Source: MA-ANB-1 sp965216445 (GTDB lineage Bacteria > Actinomycetota > Acidimicrobiia > Spongiisociales > ZC4RG35). Taken from it: a DNA stretch of 64,000 nucleotides. The stretch spans positions 1,488,001 to 1,552,000 of the forward strand of contig OZ244166.1 of NCBI GenBank assembly GCA_965216445.1. The letters run 5' to 3'. The notes beneath the pieces were generated by a model. That model searched no databases and was not told where the DNA came from. It was given only the letters and a program-made list of their open reading frames with translations. Shown here piece by piece: positions 42,150-50,248 of the stretch. How positions within the stretch are numbered: position 1 is the stretch's first letter; each line of letters opens with the position of its first letter. Position numbers and translations under genes: made by a program.

Positions 42150-43136
42150 TTATTCCTCCAAGGTCTTTCGAGCTGCGTCGGCAATTTGATCCACGGACGG
42201 AAGGTAGTGGCCTTCTGAACGTTTCAACGGAAAGATCGTATCCGGACCGGTGACGCGTTTCACAGGGGCCAGCTGCGAATACAGGCACCGCTCTTGGATG
42301 ATGGCAGCCACTTCACCGGCAAGACCGCCGGTTCGAGGGGCTTCGTGGACCACGACCGCACGTCCCGTCTTGTCCACCGAGGTCACAATGCCGTCGGCGT
42401 CGAGAGGCGACAGAGTCTGCAGTTCCAAGACCTCAACCGAGAGCCCATCCGTCTCCAACTGGGCGGCAGCGGCCCGGGTTTCCTTCATCATCGCACCCCA
42501 GCTGATCAGCGAGACGTCGGATCCGGATCTTTCGACGCGTGCTGGACCAATATCCACCGTGTAGTAGATGTCGGGGACTTCTTCTTTGACGGCCCTGTAC
42601 ATGCGGATCGGTTCCAGAAAAATGACCGGGTCGGGGTCTTCGATCGCCTCCAGCATCAGCCCTTTTGCATCATAAGGGGTCGACGGGACGACAACCTTTA
42701 CCCCCGGTATATGTGCATAAATGGCCTCGGCTGACTCCGAATGGTGTTCAGCAGCGCCAATCCCGCCTCCGAAGGGAATTCGTATGACCATTGGCGCCGT
42801 GAAACGTCCGTTGGACCGGTTGCGAATCCTTGCGACGTGATTGATGATTTGGTCATACGCGGGATAGGAGAACCCCATGAACTGGAGTTCGACGACAGGT
42901 CGCATGCCCGCGATAGCCATCCCGAAGGCAGCTCCTACGATTCCGGACTCGGCAACTGGCGTGTCATAAACACGCGACGCTCCATGTTTCGCCTGAAGCC
43001 CGTCGGTGATGCGGAACACGCCACCGGTCCGACCGATGTCCTCACCGAGAAGGACAACCCTTTCATCGGAGTCGAGTGCGGTATCCAATGCTCGGTTTAG
43101 TGCTTGGGCGAGGTTGATCTCACTCATCGTTGTCAC
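42150..43136 (-). CDS. 2-oxoacid dehydrogenase E1 component, beta subunit
   Basis: 328 aa transketolase-like subunit: LGEDIGRTGGVFRITDGL and DTPVAESGIVGAAFGMA at the N-terminus, VVELQFMGFSYPAYDQIINH in the middle, and the C-terminal swivelling domain with VVVHEAPRTGGLAGEVAA. It pairs with the alpha subunit to decarboxylate a 2-oxoacid onto lipoyl-E2. The start overlaps the E1-alpha stop by 17 bases; a second in-frame ATG lies three codons in. Adjacent to E2 without gap. Confidence 0.95.
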   Translation of the reverse strand: MTTMSEINLAQALNRALDTALDSDERVVLLGEDIGRTGGVFRITDGLQAKHGASRVYDTPVAESGIVGAAFGMAIAGMRPVVELQFMGFSYPAYDQIINHVARIRNRSNGRFTAPMVIRIPFGGGIGAAEHHSESAEAIYAHIPGVKVVVPSTPYDAKGLMLEAIEDPDPVIFLEPIRMYRAVKEEVPDIYYTVDIGPARVERSGSDVSLISWGAMMKETRAAAAQLETDGLSVEVLELQTLSPLDADGIVTSVDKTGRAVVVHEAPRTGGLAGEVAAIIQERCLYSQLAPVKRVTGPDTIFPLKRSEGHYLPSVDQIADAARKTLEE

Positions 43137-44139
43137 CTAGTTGGCGTCGCAACGGCTGTGTCATCTCGGCGTACATACGCTCGAACATCTCTTCCCGAGT
43201 CGGCTGTGGAAGGCTCTCGGCCTCGTTGACCGCCTGCTCGATCTTGGCGCTGGCGCTCTCGTCTATCTCGCTCTCCCAAGCTGACGACCACTCGCCGGCC
43301 TTCTCAAAGAGCCGACGGACCCTGAGCAGGGGGTCTCTTTCTCTCCAACTCTGCGCTTCGTCGGCTGATCTATAGCGGTCCGGATCGTCTGAAGTGGTGT
43401 GGGGCCCGAGCCGGTACGTGATTGCCTCAATCAGGGTTGGTCCCTCGCCCTTCCTGGCGCGTTCCACCGCCAGCGACACAACCGAATAGACCGCTGCCAC
43501 GTCGTTGCCGTCAACCTGCTCACCGGGCATCCCATAAGCCTCGGCTTTGATCGCTATCGACTGCGACCTGGTTTGCTCCGAGCGCGGGTAGGAGATGGCA
43601 AAGCCGTTGTTCTGACAGAAGAACACCGTCGGTGTTTGATAAACGGCGGCAAGGTTCATTGCCTCATGGAAGTCACCTTCAGATGTCGCCCCGTCCCCAA
43701 AACTGGTTAAGGCAATCTGGTTCGACTCACGCAGCTTTTCGGCCCAGGAAAGGCCAACGGCGTGAACCATATGTCCACCCACGGTGATCGACGGAGGTAA
43801 GACATTGACTCCCTCGGGGGGCTGGCCGCCTCTCTCGTCACCAGTGCGACCCGCAACCAGGTGACTCCACGGGTACCCGGCCCGCCACATCAACGCCGCG
43901 TCTCGATAGGTTCCCGCCACCCAGTCGTCGCTTTGGAGAGCTGCCGCAGCACCAATTTGGGCTGCCTCCTGACCCTCAAACGGTGCATAGGTGGCCAACC
44001 GACCCTGCTTTTGCATGGCCATCGACTTCCGGTCGTAGGCGCGAGCTTCGACCATGTCCGCATAGAGTCGCTTCATCTGTTCCAGAGTCAGCGGGAGTCG
44101 ATCGGTTACCGATCCATCCGGCGAGATGAGGCTAAACAT
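43120..44139 (-). CDS. 2-oxoacid dehydrogenase E1 component, alpha subunit
   Basis: 339 aa. The ThDP-binding motif runs from FGDGATSEGDFHEAMN to CQNNGFAISYP (GDG to NN). ATYAPFEGQEAAQIG near the N-terminus and YRLGPHTTSDDPDRYR near the phosphorylation-loop region are standard for pyruvate/branched-chain E1-alpha. First gene of the operon E1-alpha, E1-beta, E2, AhpD-like. The 46 bases upstream separate it from the ftsK stop, so it may have its own promoter or read through from ftsK. Confidence 0.95.
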   Translation of the reverse strand: MFSLISPDGSVTDRLPLTLEQMKRLYADMVEARAYDRKSMAMQKQGRLATYAPFEGQEAAQIGAAAALQSDDWVAGTYRDAALMWRAGYPWSHLVAGRTGDERGGQPPEGVNVLPPSITVGGHMVHAVGLSWAEKLRESNQIALTSFGDGATSEGDFHEAMNLAAVYQTPTVFFCQNNGFAISYPRSEQTRSQSIAIKAEAYGMPGEQVDGNDVAAVYSVVSLAVERARKGEGPTLIEAITYRLGPHTTSDDPDRYRSADEAQSWRERDPLLRVRRLFEKAGEWSSAWESEIDESASAKIEQAVNEAESLPQPTREEMFERMYAEMTQPLRRQLGDNDE

Positions 44140-44185
44140 TCGTCCGTGAGCTTATCCGCACCGACCGCGCGGGCAACATCAACGC

Positions 44186-46495
44186 CTATACGCTGGTGCT
44201 CTCCGCCGTGAGCATCTCTTCGAGTTCTTCAACGGTCATGATGACCTCGCGCGCCTTGCTCCCCTGCGAGGGCCCGACGATGCCTCTGATTTCCAGAATG
44301 TCCATCACCCGCCCGGCCCTGGCAAACCCTATCCGGAGCTTGCGTTGCAGCATCGACGTCGACCCGAGCTGTGAGCGAACTACGAGTTCGATCGCCTGCC
44401 GCACCAGGGCTGCGTCCTCATCATCTTCTTCCTCGGCCTTGACAGCAGCAGCGGCAGCAACAGCTTCGAGGACTTCTTTGTCCCGGTACTGAGCTTCGCG
44501 TTGCTGCTTCACCCAATCCACAACAGCGTGAATCTCAGCCTCACGAACCCAGGATCCCTGAATTCGCTGTGGTCGAGGCTCCTTGGCGGTCACCACCAAC
44601 ATGTCTCCCATGCCGACCAGCTTCTCCGCCCCTGAACCGTCGAGGATGACTCGACTGTCGGTCTGAGAGGCAACGGAGAATGCGAGCCTGCTGGGCACGT
44701 TGGCTTTGATCACACCTGTGATGACATTGACAGAAGGCCGCTGTGTTGCGATCACAAGATGAATGCCAACCGCCCGGGCCATCTGGGCGATGCGTACGAT
44801 TGACTCTTCGACCTCACGGCCGGCAACCATCATCAGGTCGTTCAACTCGTCGATGATCACAACGATGTAGGGAAAGCGGTCGAAACCCTCCGGGTCGAGA
44901 CCGCCGGCCTCGAGTTTGTCACGGTAACCCTCAATGTCTCGCACCTTGGCGTCGGCGAGCAGGTCGTAACGACGATCCATTTCCGCGACAGCCCATTTCA
45001 GGGCATCATTTGCTTTCTTCGGGTTGGTTATGACCCTGGTTAGCAGGTGGGGAACACCGTTGTACTGCCCCAACTCGACCCTTTTCGGGTCGACCATGAT
45101 CAACTTCACGTCGTCGGGGTGGGTACGCATGAGAAGTGACGTGACAATCGAATTGATACACGACGACTTACCTGCGCCGGTCGCACCGGCAATCAAAACG
45201 TGGGGCAATTCGGCGATGTTGAGTAGCTTCGGACCACCCGATATGTCCATCCCGAGCCCGACCGTGAGCGGATGAGTTCCGGGTGTGGCCGGTGCCGCAG
45301 AAAGAATGTCTCCCAGGGATACCAATCGACGATTGCGGTTGGGCACCTCAACACCAATGGCCGACTTCCCGGGGATCGGGACTAGCAGGCGTACGTCTGG
45401 CGTCGCCAGGGCATATGCGATGTCGTGCGACAGATTCGAGACTCTGTTGACCTTGACGCCGGGGGCCAACTCGATCTCATACCGGGTGACTGTCGGACCG
45501 GGAACGATCTTCGTCAGCGTTGCATCGACGCCGTGTTGAACCAGCGTCTCTTCGAGCTGTCGAGCCATATCTTCGAGGGATCGCTTGTTCAACTCTCCTC
45601 CACCCCCTTCTTCGAGGAGTTGAAGCGGGGGCAGTTGATAGGCGCCGTCCGATATATCGATGGTCTTGACTGGCTTGACCGTCTCAGCCTTAGGCATCGG
45701 CTTGGCGGCTTTCTTCTTCGGTGTGGCAGGCCGTTGCTTCTTGGGCCGTTCATGACGACCTCTCGGAACGACTGCGGCAACAGGGGTGGCGACGGACGCG
45801 GATCCTTCGGGATCCGGAGTAAACAGGTCGACGGTGAACTTGCGAGCCGATGACAACATCGATCCGATTCCGAGGAACAACTCACGCACGCTGGTTCGTG
45901 TCATAACCAGCACACCCATACCGAGGACCGCAGCGAGTATGACAAATGCGCCCCAGTGCCCCAGCACGCGCTGCAACGGGAAAGCAATGAGGGCGCCAAC
46001 AGCCCCGCCTCGCTCTTTGACCAGCTCGATGTTGGGGACCAGAGCTACCGCACCGGTGAGAAGATGGAATAGCGACAACGATCCGATAAAGGTCGCTAGA
46101 CCGCCGAGAACGAGTTTCAACGCGCCCTCACGCGGTTTGCCGATGATCAGAGCAATCCCGATTCCGGCTAGGGCCACTGGCATCACGAACCGCCAGACGC
46201 CGAAGAGGAACTTGGAACCCGATTCAATCCCTGAACCGATAGGACCGGCCAACTCGAAGAACGCGAGAACTACCAGGGTCGCAACGACGATCAGGATGAG
46301 ACCCCAGACGTCGTCGGTTTGACGTCCCAAGGCACCTCGCACCCAGTCCTTGCCAGCCACCAGCTTTTGGCTGACGGAACCGCTCTTTGTGCTGCTCCTG
46401 GTCTTCTTTTGTTTGGCTTTTGCCTGTTTGGCCTTTGCCGAGGACACCCGCCTCCGCCCGGAGGAACCCTTTCGGGTGGATGTCTTATTGGGCAT
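44186..46495 (-). CDS. ftsK: FtsK/SpoIIIE-type DNA translocase
   Basis: 769 aa from ATG 46495 (MPNKTSTRKG); a start 6 codons upstream is less likely. The N-terminus is very basic, then four to five membrane spans (about residues 65-195), a linker and the motor. Walker A is AGATGAGKSSCIN, Walker B is VIIDELNDLMM, and the C-terminal gamma winged helix is LGSTSMLQRKLRIGFARAG. It pumps chromosome ends through the septum and activates dimer resolution. The divergent region to the sigma gene contains a hairpin and a palindrome. Confidence 0.96.
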   Translation of the reverse strand: MPNKTSTRKGSSGRRRVSSAKAKQAKAKQKKTRSSTKSGSVSQKLVAGKDWVRGALGRQTDDVWGLILIVVATLVVLAFFELAGPIGSGIESGSKFLFGVWRFVMPVALAGIGIALIIGKPREGALKLVLGGLATFIGSLSLFHLLTGAVALVPNIELVKERGGAVGALIAFPLQRVLGHWGAFVILAAVLGMGVLVMTRTSVRELFLGIGSMLSSARKFTVDLFTPDPEGSASVATPVAAVVPRGRHERPKKQRPATPKKKAAKPMPKAETVKPVKTIDISDGAYQLPPLQLLEEGGGGELNKRSLEDMARQLEETLVQHGVDATLTKIVPGPTVTRYEIELAPGVKVNRVSNLSHDIAYALATPDVRLLVPIPGKSAIGVEVPNRNRRLVSLGDILSAAPATPGTHPLTVGLGMDISGGPKLLNIAELPHVLIAGATGAGKSSCINSIVTSLLMRTHPDDVKLIMVDPKRVELGQYNGVPHLLTRVITNPKKANDALKWAVAEMDRRYDLLADAKVRDIEGYRDKLEAGGLDPEGFDRFPYIVVIIDELNDLMMVAGREVEESIVRIAQMARAVGIHLVIATQRPSVNVITGVIKANVPSRLAFSVASQTDSRVILDGSGAEKLVGMGDMLVVTAKEPRPQRIQGSWVREAEIHAVVDWVKQQREAQYRDKEVLEAVAAAAAVKAEEEDDEDAALVRQAIELVVRSQLGSTSMLQRKLRIGFARAGRVMDILEIRGIVGPSQGSKAREVIMTVEELEEMLTAESTSV

Positions 46496-46577
46496 GTGTG
46501 GAAAACCATACACGACGCCGCGCGATGGGTTGCGGTAATAGGTCTAGTTCGGACGAATCATCCCGTTCTACGAGTCG

Positions 46578-46617
46578 GAGGGGTGTGGAGCGCAGTCGCC
46601 TGCCGCCCACACCCCTC
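46578..46617. other. Inverted repeat between ftsK and the sigma-factor gene
   Basis: Perfect 11-bp arms GAGGGGTGTGG / CCACACCCCTC with an 18-nt loop. Both flanking genes point away from it, so it is not a terminator for either. It may be a regulatory hairpin or part of an unannotated short transcript. Confidence 0.5.
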
Positions 46618-46651
46618 TCCGTTGCTCGAACAGTTCTATTGCCATCCAGCC

Positions 46652-46677
46652 GGATTTGTGACTGGTGTCACAAATCC
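46652..46677. promoter_or_regulatory. CRP-type palindrome upstream of the ECF sigma gene
   Basis: Perfect 11-bp inverted repeat GGATTTGTGAC-TGGT-GTCACAAATCC. It contains TGTGA-N6-TCACA, the consensus of Crp-family regulators including mycobacterial Rv3676. Its centre is 36 bases before the sigma ATG at 46701. Confidence 0.75.
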
Positions 46678-46700
46678 ATTCTGTCGGCCACAAGAGAGGC

Positions 46701-47276
46701 ATGAGCGGGTTGAATTCTGCGAAGCTAGGTCCGGTGAGTGGCGGTGATGCCAGATTCATCGAGGTTTACAACAAGCACTTTCGCAGCGTCTATGCGTATT
46801 GCCGCCGACGCACCGACCCGGCCAAGGTCGACGACGCCGTTGCCGAAGTGTTCTTGGTCTGCTGGCGGCGGATCGATGAGGTCCCGGACGAGCCCAAAAC
46901 ACTGCCGTGGCTATACGGCGTGGCCTACCGCGTGATCGGCCAGCAATGGCGCGGTGCAGGTAGACAACAGAAGCTGACGAAAAAGCTTCATGGTGTCGGC
47001 TTCGAAGCGGTGACCACAACAGACGATGTCGTTATCGCCCGCGAGGACTCTAGAACTCTCTCTAAGGCTCTTGCCCGTCTCCGACCGGACGACCTCGAGA
47101 TTCTGCGTCTGGCCTTGTGGGAAGAGTTGCCAATGCCCGAAGTAGCTGAAGTCTTGGGCCTGTCCGAACCTGCCATCCGGCAGAGGTTGTCCCGCGCCCG
47201 GAAACGTCTGACGAACGAATACAACCGACTCGAATCAAAGAAGTCCTCCGTTGCTCGGAAAGGAGGTGCCTGGTGA
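46701..47276 (+). CDS. ECF-type RNA polymerase sigma factor
   Basis: 191 aa from ATG 46701 with GAGAGG just upstream. The longer GTG start at 46665 lies within the CRP-type palindrome and is unlikely. Region 2 is FIEVYNKHFRSVYAYCRRRT..DDAVAEVFLVCWRRID and region 4 is ALARLRPDDLEILRLALWEELPMPEVAEVLGLSEPAIRQRLSRARKRL. The stop overlaps the next gene's GTG start as GTGA, the usual sigma/anti-sigma coupling. Target promoters and the inducing signal are not evident. Confidence 0.92.
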   Translation: MSGLNSAKLGPVSGGDARFIEVYNKHFRSVYAYCRRRTDPAKVDDAVAEVFLVCWRRIDEVPDEPKTLPWLYGVAYRVIGQQWRGAGRQQKLTKKLHGVGFEAVTTTDDVVIAREDSRTLSKALARLRPDDLEILRLALWEELPMPEVAEVLGLSEPAIRQRLSRARKRLTNEYNRLESKKSSVARKGGAW

Positions 47277-48262
47277 GAACTGAAGAACAGGTGGTTGCGC
47301 TTTTCGTAGAGCACAATCCAATCCCAGATATCGACATGCTCGATGTGGTGGAGGTTGACGCCACCAGATACCTCACGGCACTGCAGAGAAGGAGCAGCAA
47401 CGTGACTGAGCTACGCGACGTAACCACCGAAGAACCCCAGCCTCCCACATGGAAGCGGTTCACCCCGATGCTGATTGCGGCCGTGGTGATCGCAATTCTC
47501 GGGTTGGCCTGGGTACTCCTGAGCCAGGGAGAAGATGCAAGCCCGGTTGCGACCAATCCGACGCCGACCACTTCGCCCGGGGAGGCGGCTATCGAGGACT
47601 TCGAGTCGTTCCGCGGCTTCTGGGCGGGATCCGGGATCCAAATCGAGATGGAAGGCAACCTCTATTTCCTTCTCGAGGACGGCGAGGTCACCGATCAAGG
47701 GACCTTTACTCTCCTAGCGGTATCCGACCGGATCACCTTCAGCTCCAATTCCGATTCGCTGAATTGCTCCGATGCGGCCAAGGGCACCTACGAGTACGCT
47801 TTTAGCGGGCCCGACACGTTCCAGCTCACCCTTGCCTCGGACGACTGTGATCTCAATCGCGGGCTCGGTCAAGGCCTGACGCTGAATCGAACGGAGCCCT
47901 TCTCGGTCCCGCCGCCCGCCGAGGCTGGCTTTGATCCACCAGATGTCGTTGTTCATGTGCAGGGCGATTGGGAGCGGCAATTGGCGGTATTGCGCTTCGA
48001 CGGCGACCAGTACACGGTCTTTGGACCGTCCGGGGAAGCAACCGACCAGGGAACAGTTCGATTCGTTCCGGGAGCGGGATTGATCACGTTCGTCTCCAGC
48101 GACGAGTCGGCCAACTGCGAGCCAGAGTCTGCGATGACGGGTAACTACCGCTTCGAGGATGCGGACACGATGGTCCTCTCTATGACATCGGAGAATTGTC
48201 TCGCCGGCCGCGGGATCCAGTTCTCTCCGAATGATCAAACTTGGACACGGTCAGAGGAATGA
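47273..48262 (+). CDS. Probable anti-sigma factor with duplicated extracytoplasmic domain
   Basis: 329 aa with a short cytoplasmic N-terminus (about 60 residues), one membrane span FTPMLIAAVVIAILGLAWVLL (about residues 62-82) and two tandem external copies of a roughly 95-residue domain. Each copy has a GxW/GFW start, a TDQGT strand, ITF(S/V)S, an NC, a G.Y.F/A strand and a (D/N)C..GRG end: FRGFWAGSGIQ..NRGLGQG and VQGDWERQLAV..AGRGIQF. Each carries two cysteines, so one disulfide per copy is likely outside the cell. The N-terminus lacks a zinc anti-sigma HxxxCxxC motif. The role is inferred from GTGA coupling to the sigma gene. Confidence 0.75.
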   Translation: MRTEEQVVALFVEHNPIPDIDMLDVVEVDATRYLTALQRRSSNVTELRDVTTEEPQPPTWKRFTPMLIAAVVIAILGLAWVLLSQGEDASPVATNPTPTTSPGEAAIEDFESFRGFWAGSGIQIEMEGNLYFLLEDGEVTDQGTFTLLAVSDRITFSSNSDSLNCSDAAKGTYEYAFSGPDTFQLTLASDDCDLNRGLGQGLTLNRTEPFSVPPPAEAGFDPPDVVVHVQGDWERQLAVLRFDGDQYTVFGPSGEATDQGTVRFVPGAGLITFVSSDESANCEPESAMTGNYRFEDADTMVLSMTSENCLAGRGIQFSPNDQTWTRSEE

Positions 48263-48274
48263 CGAAAACACCTC

Positions 48275-48315
48275 TGTGAGGGTTTCGGCACCAAGTCGGT
48301 GCCCAAACCCTCACA
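48275..48315 (+). terminator. Long hairpin terminator after the sigma/anti-sigma operon
   Basis: The outer stem TGTGAGGGTTT / AAACCCTCACA (11 bp) and inner stem GGCACC / GGTGCC are coaxial with a 5-nt loop. It begins 13 bases after the stop codon. Confidence 0.78.
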
Positions 48316-48349
48316 GGACGGTGTTGGGACCGAGTGCTAGCTTCGGGTG

Positions 48350-49033
48350 ATGCCCGCCCCCATGATCCCCTACCGCCCGGACCGACTCTCGCCTGAGGAA
48401 CAACACGACCGCGCCGATAACTTCTTCGAGGAGATGAATCGTCGGCGCAGTGTGAGATTCTTTTCCGACCAACCGGTGCCACGTCATCTCGTCGAACAAG
48501 CGATCAGGACTGCATCGACGGCGCCGTCGGGAGCTCACCGTCAGCCGTGGACGTTTGCGATCACTGGTCACCCTGAGATCAAGCGGCAGATCAGGGAAGC
48601 GGCCGAGGAGGAGGAGCGCGTCAACTACGAGGGAGGTCGGCTGCCCGACCACTGGCGAGAAGCACTCGAGCCATTGGGGACCGACTGGCACAAGGACTTC
48701 CTGGAGACGGTGCCTTGGATCGTGGTCTTGTTCGAGCAGCGCTACGGGATCGACGACGATGGCAACAAGCTGCACCATTTCTACGTCAAGGAGTCCTGCG
48801 GGATCGCCGCTGGAATGTTCATCACTGCTCTTCATCACGTGGGTCTAGCCACGTTGACTCACACCCCAAGCCCGATGAAATTCCTCACCAAGGTTCTGGA
48901 ACGACCAAAAAACGAGCGGCCTTTCTGTCTCTTCCCGATCGGGTATCCAGCCGATGATTGTGTGGTGCCGGACTTGCGGAGGAAGGCTCTTGACGAAGTA
49001 ATGGTCGAGGTGGGCGAGGCCAGCCGTGGGTGA
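48350..49033 (+). CDS. Nitroreductase-fold flavoprotein resembling iodotyrosine deiodinase
   Basis: 227 aa from ATG 48350. FMN-binding start NRRRSVRFFSDQPVP, then TASTAPSGAHRQPWTF. The lid carries EEERVNYEGG and, 22 residues on, DWHKDFLET, giving Glu89, Tyr93 and Lys115, equivalents of the Glu157/Tyr161/Lys182 that clamp iodotyrosine in human IYD. The end FPIGYPADDCVVPDLRRK..LDEVMV closely follows the vertebrate enzyme's C-terminus. Bacterial IYD homologues dehalogenate halotyrosines; the natural substrate here is unknown. It overlaps the cyclase-family gene by 8 bases, so the two are translated together. Confidence 0.85.
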   Translation: MPAPMIPYRPDRLSPEEQHDRADNFFEEMNRRRSVRFFSDQPVPRHLVEQAIRTASTAPSGAHRQPWTFAITGHPEIKRQIREAAEEEERVNYEGGRLPDHWREALEPLGTDWHKDFLETVPWIVVLFEQRYGIDDDGNKLHHFYVKESCGIAAGMFITALHHVGLATLTHTPSPMKFLTKVLERPKNERPFCLFPIGYPADDCVVPDLRRKALDEVMVEVGEASRG

Positions 49034-49691
49034 ATATCGGCTTGTCGACCTGAGTCACCCAATTCACCATGGGATGACCACCTATCCCGGACTTCCGGAG
49101 CCAGTTCTGAGCACTCATATGTCTCGCGACGAGTCCCGATCGCACTATGCCGCAGGGACAGAATTCCATATCGGCAAGATCGAGCTCGTAGCAAACACAG
49201 GCACCTACGTCGACGCTCCATACCACCGATACGCAGATGCCGACGACATCGCATCCCTACCTCTCAGCCGACTCGTTGATGTACCGGCAACGATTGTGAA
49301 AGCCAAGGAGACCGCGATTGGCCCAGACATCTTCTCCGCTGTGGATTTATCGGGGGTTGCTGTCCTGATCCACACCGGTTGGGATAGCCGTTTCGGAACA
49401 GAGGAATACCTTGGCGGCCATCCTTATCTCACTCCTGGAGCGGCACAGCTCTTGGTGGACCGTCGAGCGGCGATCGTGGGCATCGATTCGGCCAACATCG
49501 ACTCGACGTCGGGCGGAGAGCGACCCGCCCACAGCCTCCTGCTCCAGGCCGGGATTCCGGTGGTGGAGCACATGACCAACCTCGGGTCGCTCGGGCAAGC
49601 TGAAGAGATCTATTTCACAGCATTGCCCGCACCTATTCAGGGAATCGGGACATTCCCGGTCAGAGCTGTTGCCCGAATCAGATCCCAATAG
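49026..49691 (+). CDS. Cyclase family protein (kynurenine formamidase-like fold)
   Basis: 221 aa from GTG 49026. Family blocks are LVDLSHPIHHGMTTYPGLP, GTYVDAPYHRYADADD, VLIHTGWDSRFG, YLGGHPYLTPGAAQLL and VGIDSANIDS. The usual metal-binding sequence HxGTHxDxPxH reads NTGTYVDAPYH, so the first two histidines are Asn and Tyr, while Asp and the last His are kept. The metal site and reaction are therefore uncertain, although the family contains formamidases and isatin hydrolase. It overlaps the iodotyrosine-deiodinase-like gene, suggesting a joint pathway on an aromatic compound. Confidence 0.85.
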   Translation: MGEYRLVDLSHPIHHGMTTYPGLPEPVLSTHMSRDESRSHYAAGTEFHIGKIELVANTGTYVDAPYHRYADADDIASLPLSRLVDVPATIVKAKETAIGPDIFSAVDLSGVAVLIHTGWDSRFGTEEYLGGHPYLTPGAAQLLVDRRAAIVGIDSANIDSTSGGERPAHSLLLQAGIPVVEHMTNLGSLGQAEEIYFTALPAPIQGIGTFPVRAVARIRSQ

Positions 49692-49936
49692 GCTGAGTCA
49701 GCCGACCCCGGATCCATCGGCCACGAAGAAGCCTTTTGGCTCAGCTTCTTCCCCTCGCCTTCTTCGGCCCAGATCACAAACCTGGGACACCAGTGCTCCG
49801 CCAAGTACGAGCGCAAGTAACCCCAAATTCAGAAGACCTCCAGCCAGGAGACGAAATCCATACCGAATTCTATTTGCCGGGGCGACCGGCGGCGACCACC
49901 TTGGGTAGAATAGAACGCATACCGACAGGGTGATTT

Positions 49937-50248
49937 ATGACATCAATCCTCATCATGGGTCCCATATTCTTCCTGATAGCCAGTTTCACTGGCGGTGTCG
50001 CCGGAGCTTATGTTGCCCGTGGTTCCGAAAGTCGCAGTCTCCTCGAAAACGCTGCAATCGGATTGTTTGGCTGGATCCCGGCGATCATCGTTTGGAGCCT
50101 TCTCTTCCCGAGGGGCGAAGGAGGATTGATTCTTGTGGTCCTAGCCTTTGTCTTCTCAGTAGGAGTCGTGAAGCTGGATGAGCGCCGGCAAAGAAAACAA
50201 GGTCCGTCACAACTCCATCACAACGGGAACAATCACGGGCTTACGTGA
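49937..50248 (+). CDS. Small membrane protein
   Basis: 103 aa with three hydrophobic segments: ILIMGPIFFLIASFTGGVAGAYVA, LLENAAIGLFGWIPAIIVWSLLF and GGLILVVLAFVFSVGVV. The order and glycine-rich first helix resemble GlsB/YeaQ-type small membrane proteins, but the match is weak. The C-terminal 25 residues are polar. It overlaps the 3' end of rnj on the other strand by 42 bases. The 245 bases before it hold no convincing gene; TAGAAT at about 49907 may be a -10 element. Confidence 0.6.
   Translation: MTSILIMGPIFFLIASFTGGVAGAYVARGSESRSLLENAAIGLFGWIPAIIVWSLLFPRGEGGLILVVLAFVFSVGVVKLDERRQRKQGPSQLHHNGNNHGLT

Noticed and set aside
46665..46700. Upstream GTG start for the ECF sigma factor
   Set aside because: It falls inside the CRP-type palindrome and lacks a ribosome binding site; ATG 46701 has GAGAGG in front.
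49669..49908. 79-codon frame between the cyclase-family gene and the small membrane protein
   Set aside because: Composition is Pro/Ser/Arg-rich like non-coding sequence, it overlaps the previous gene's end, and no start signal is visible.
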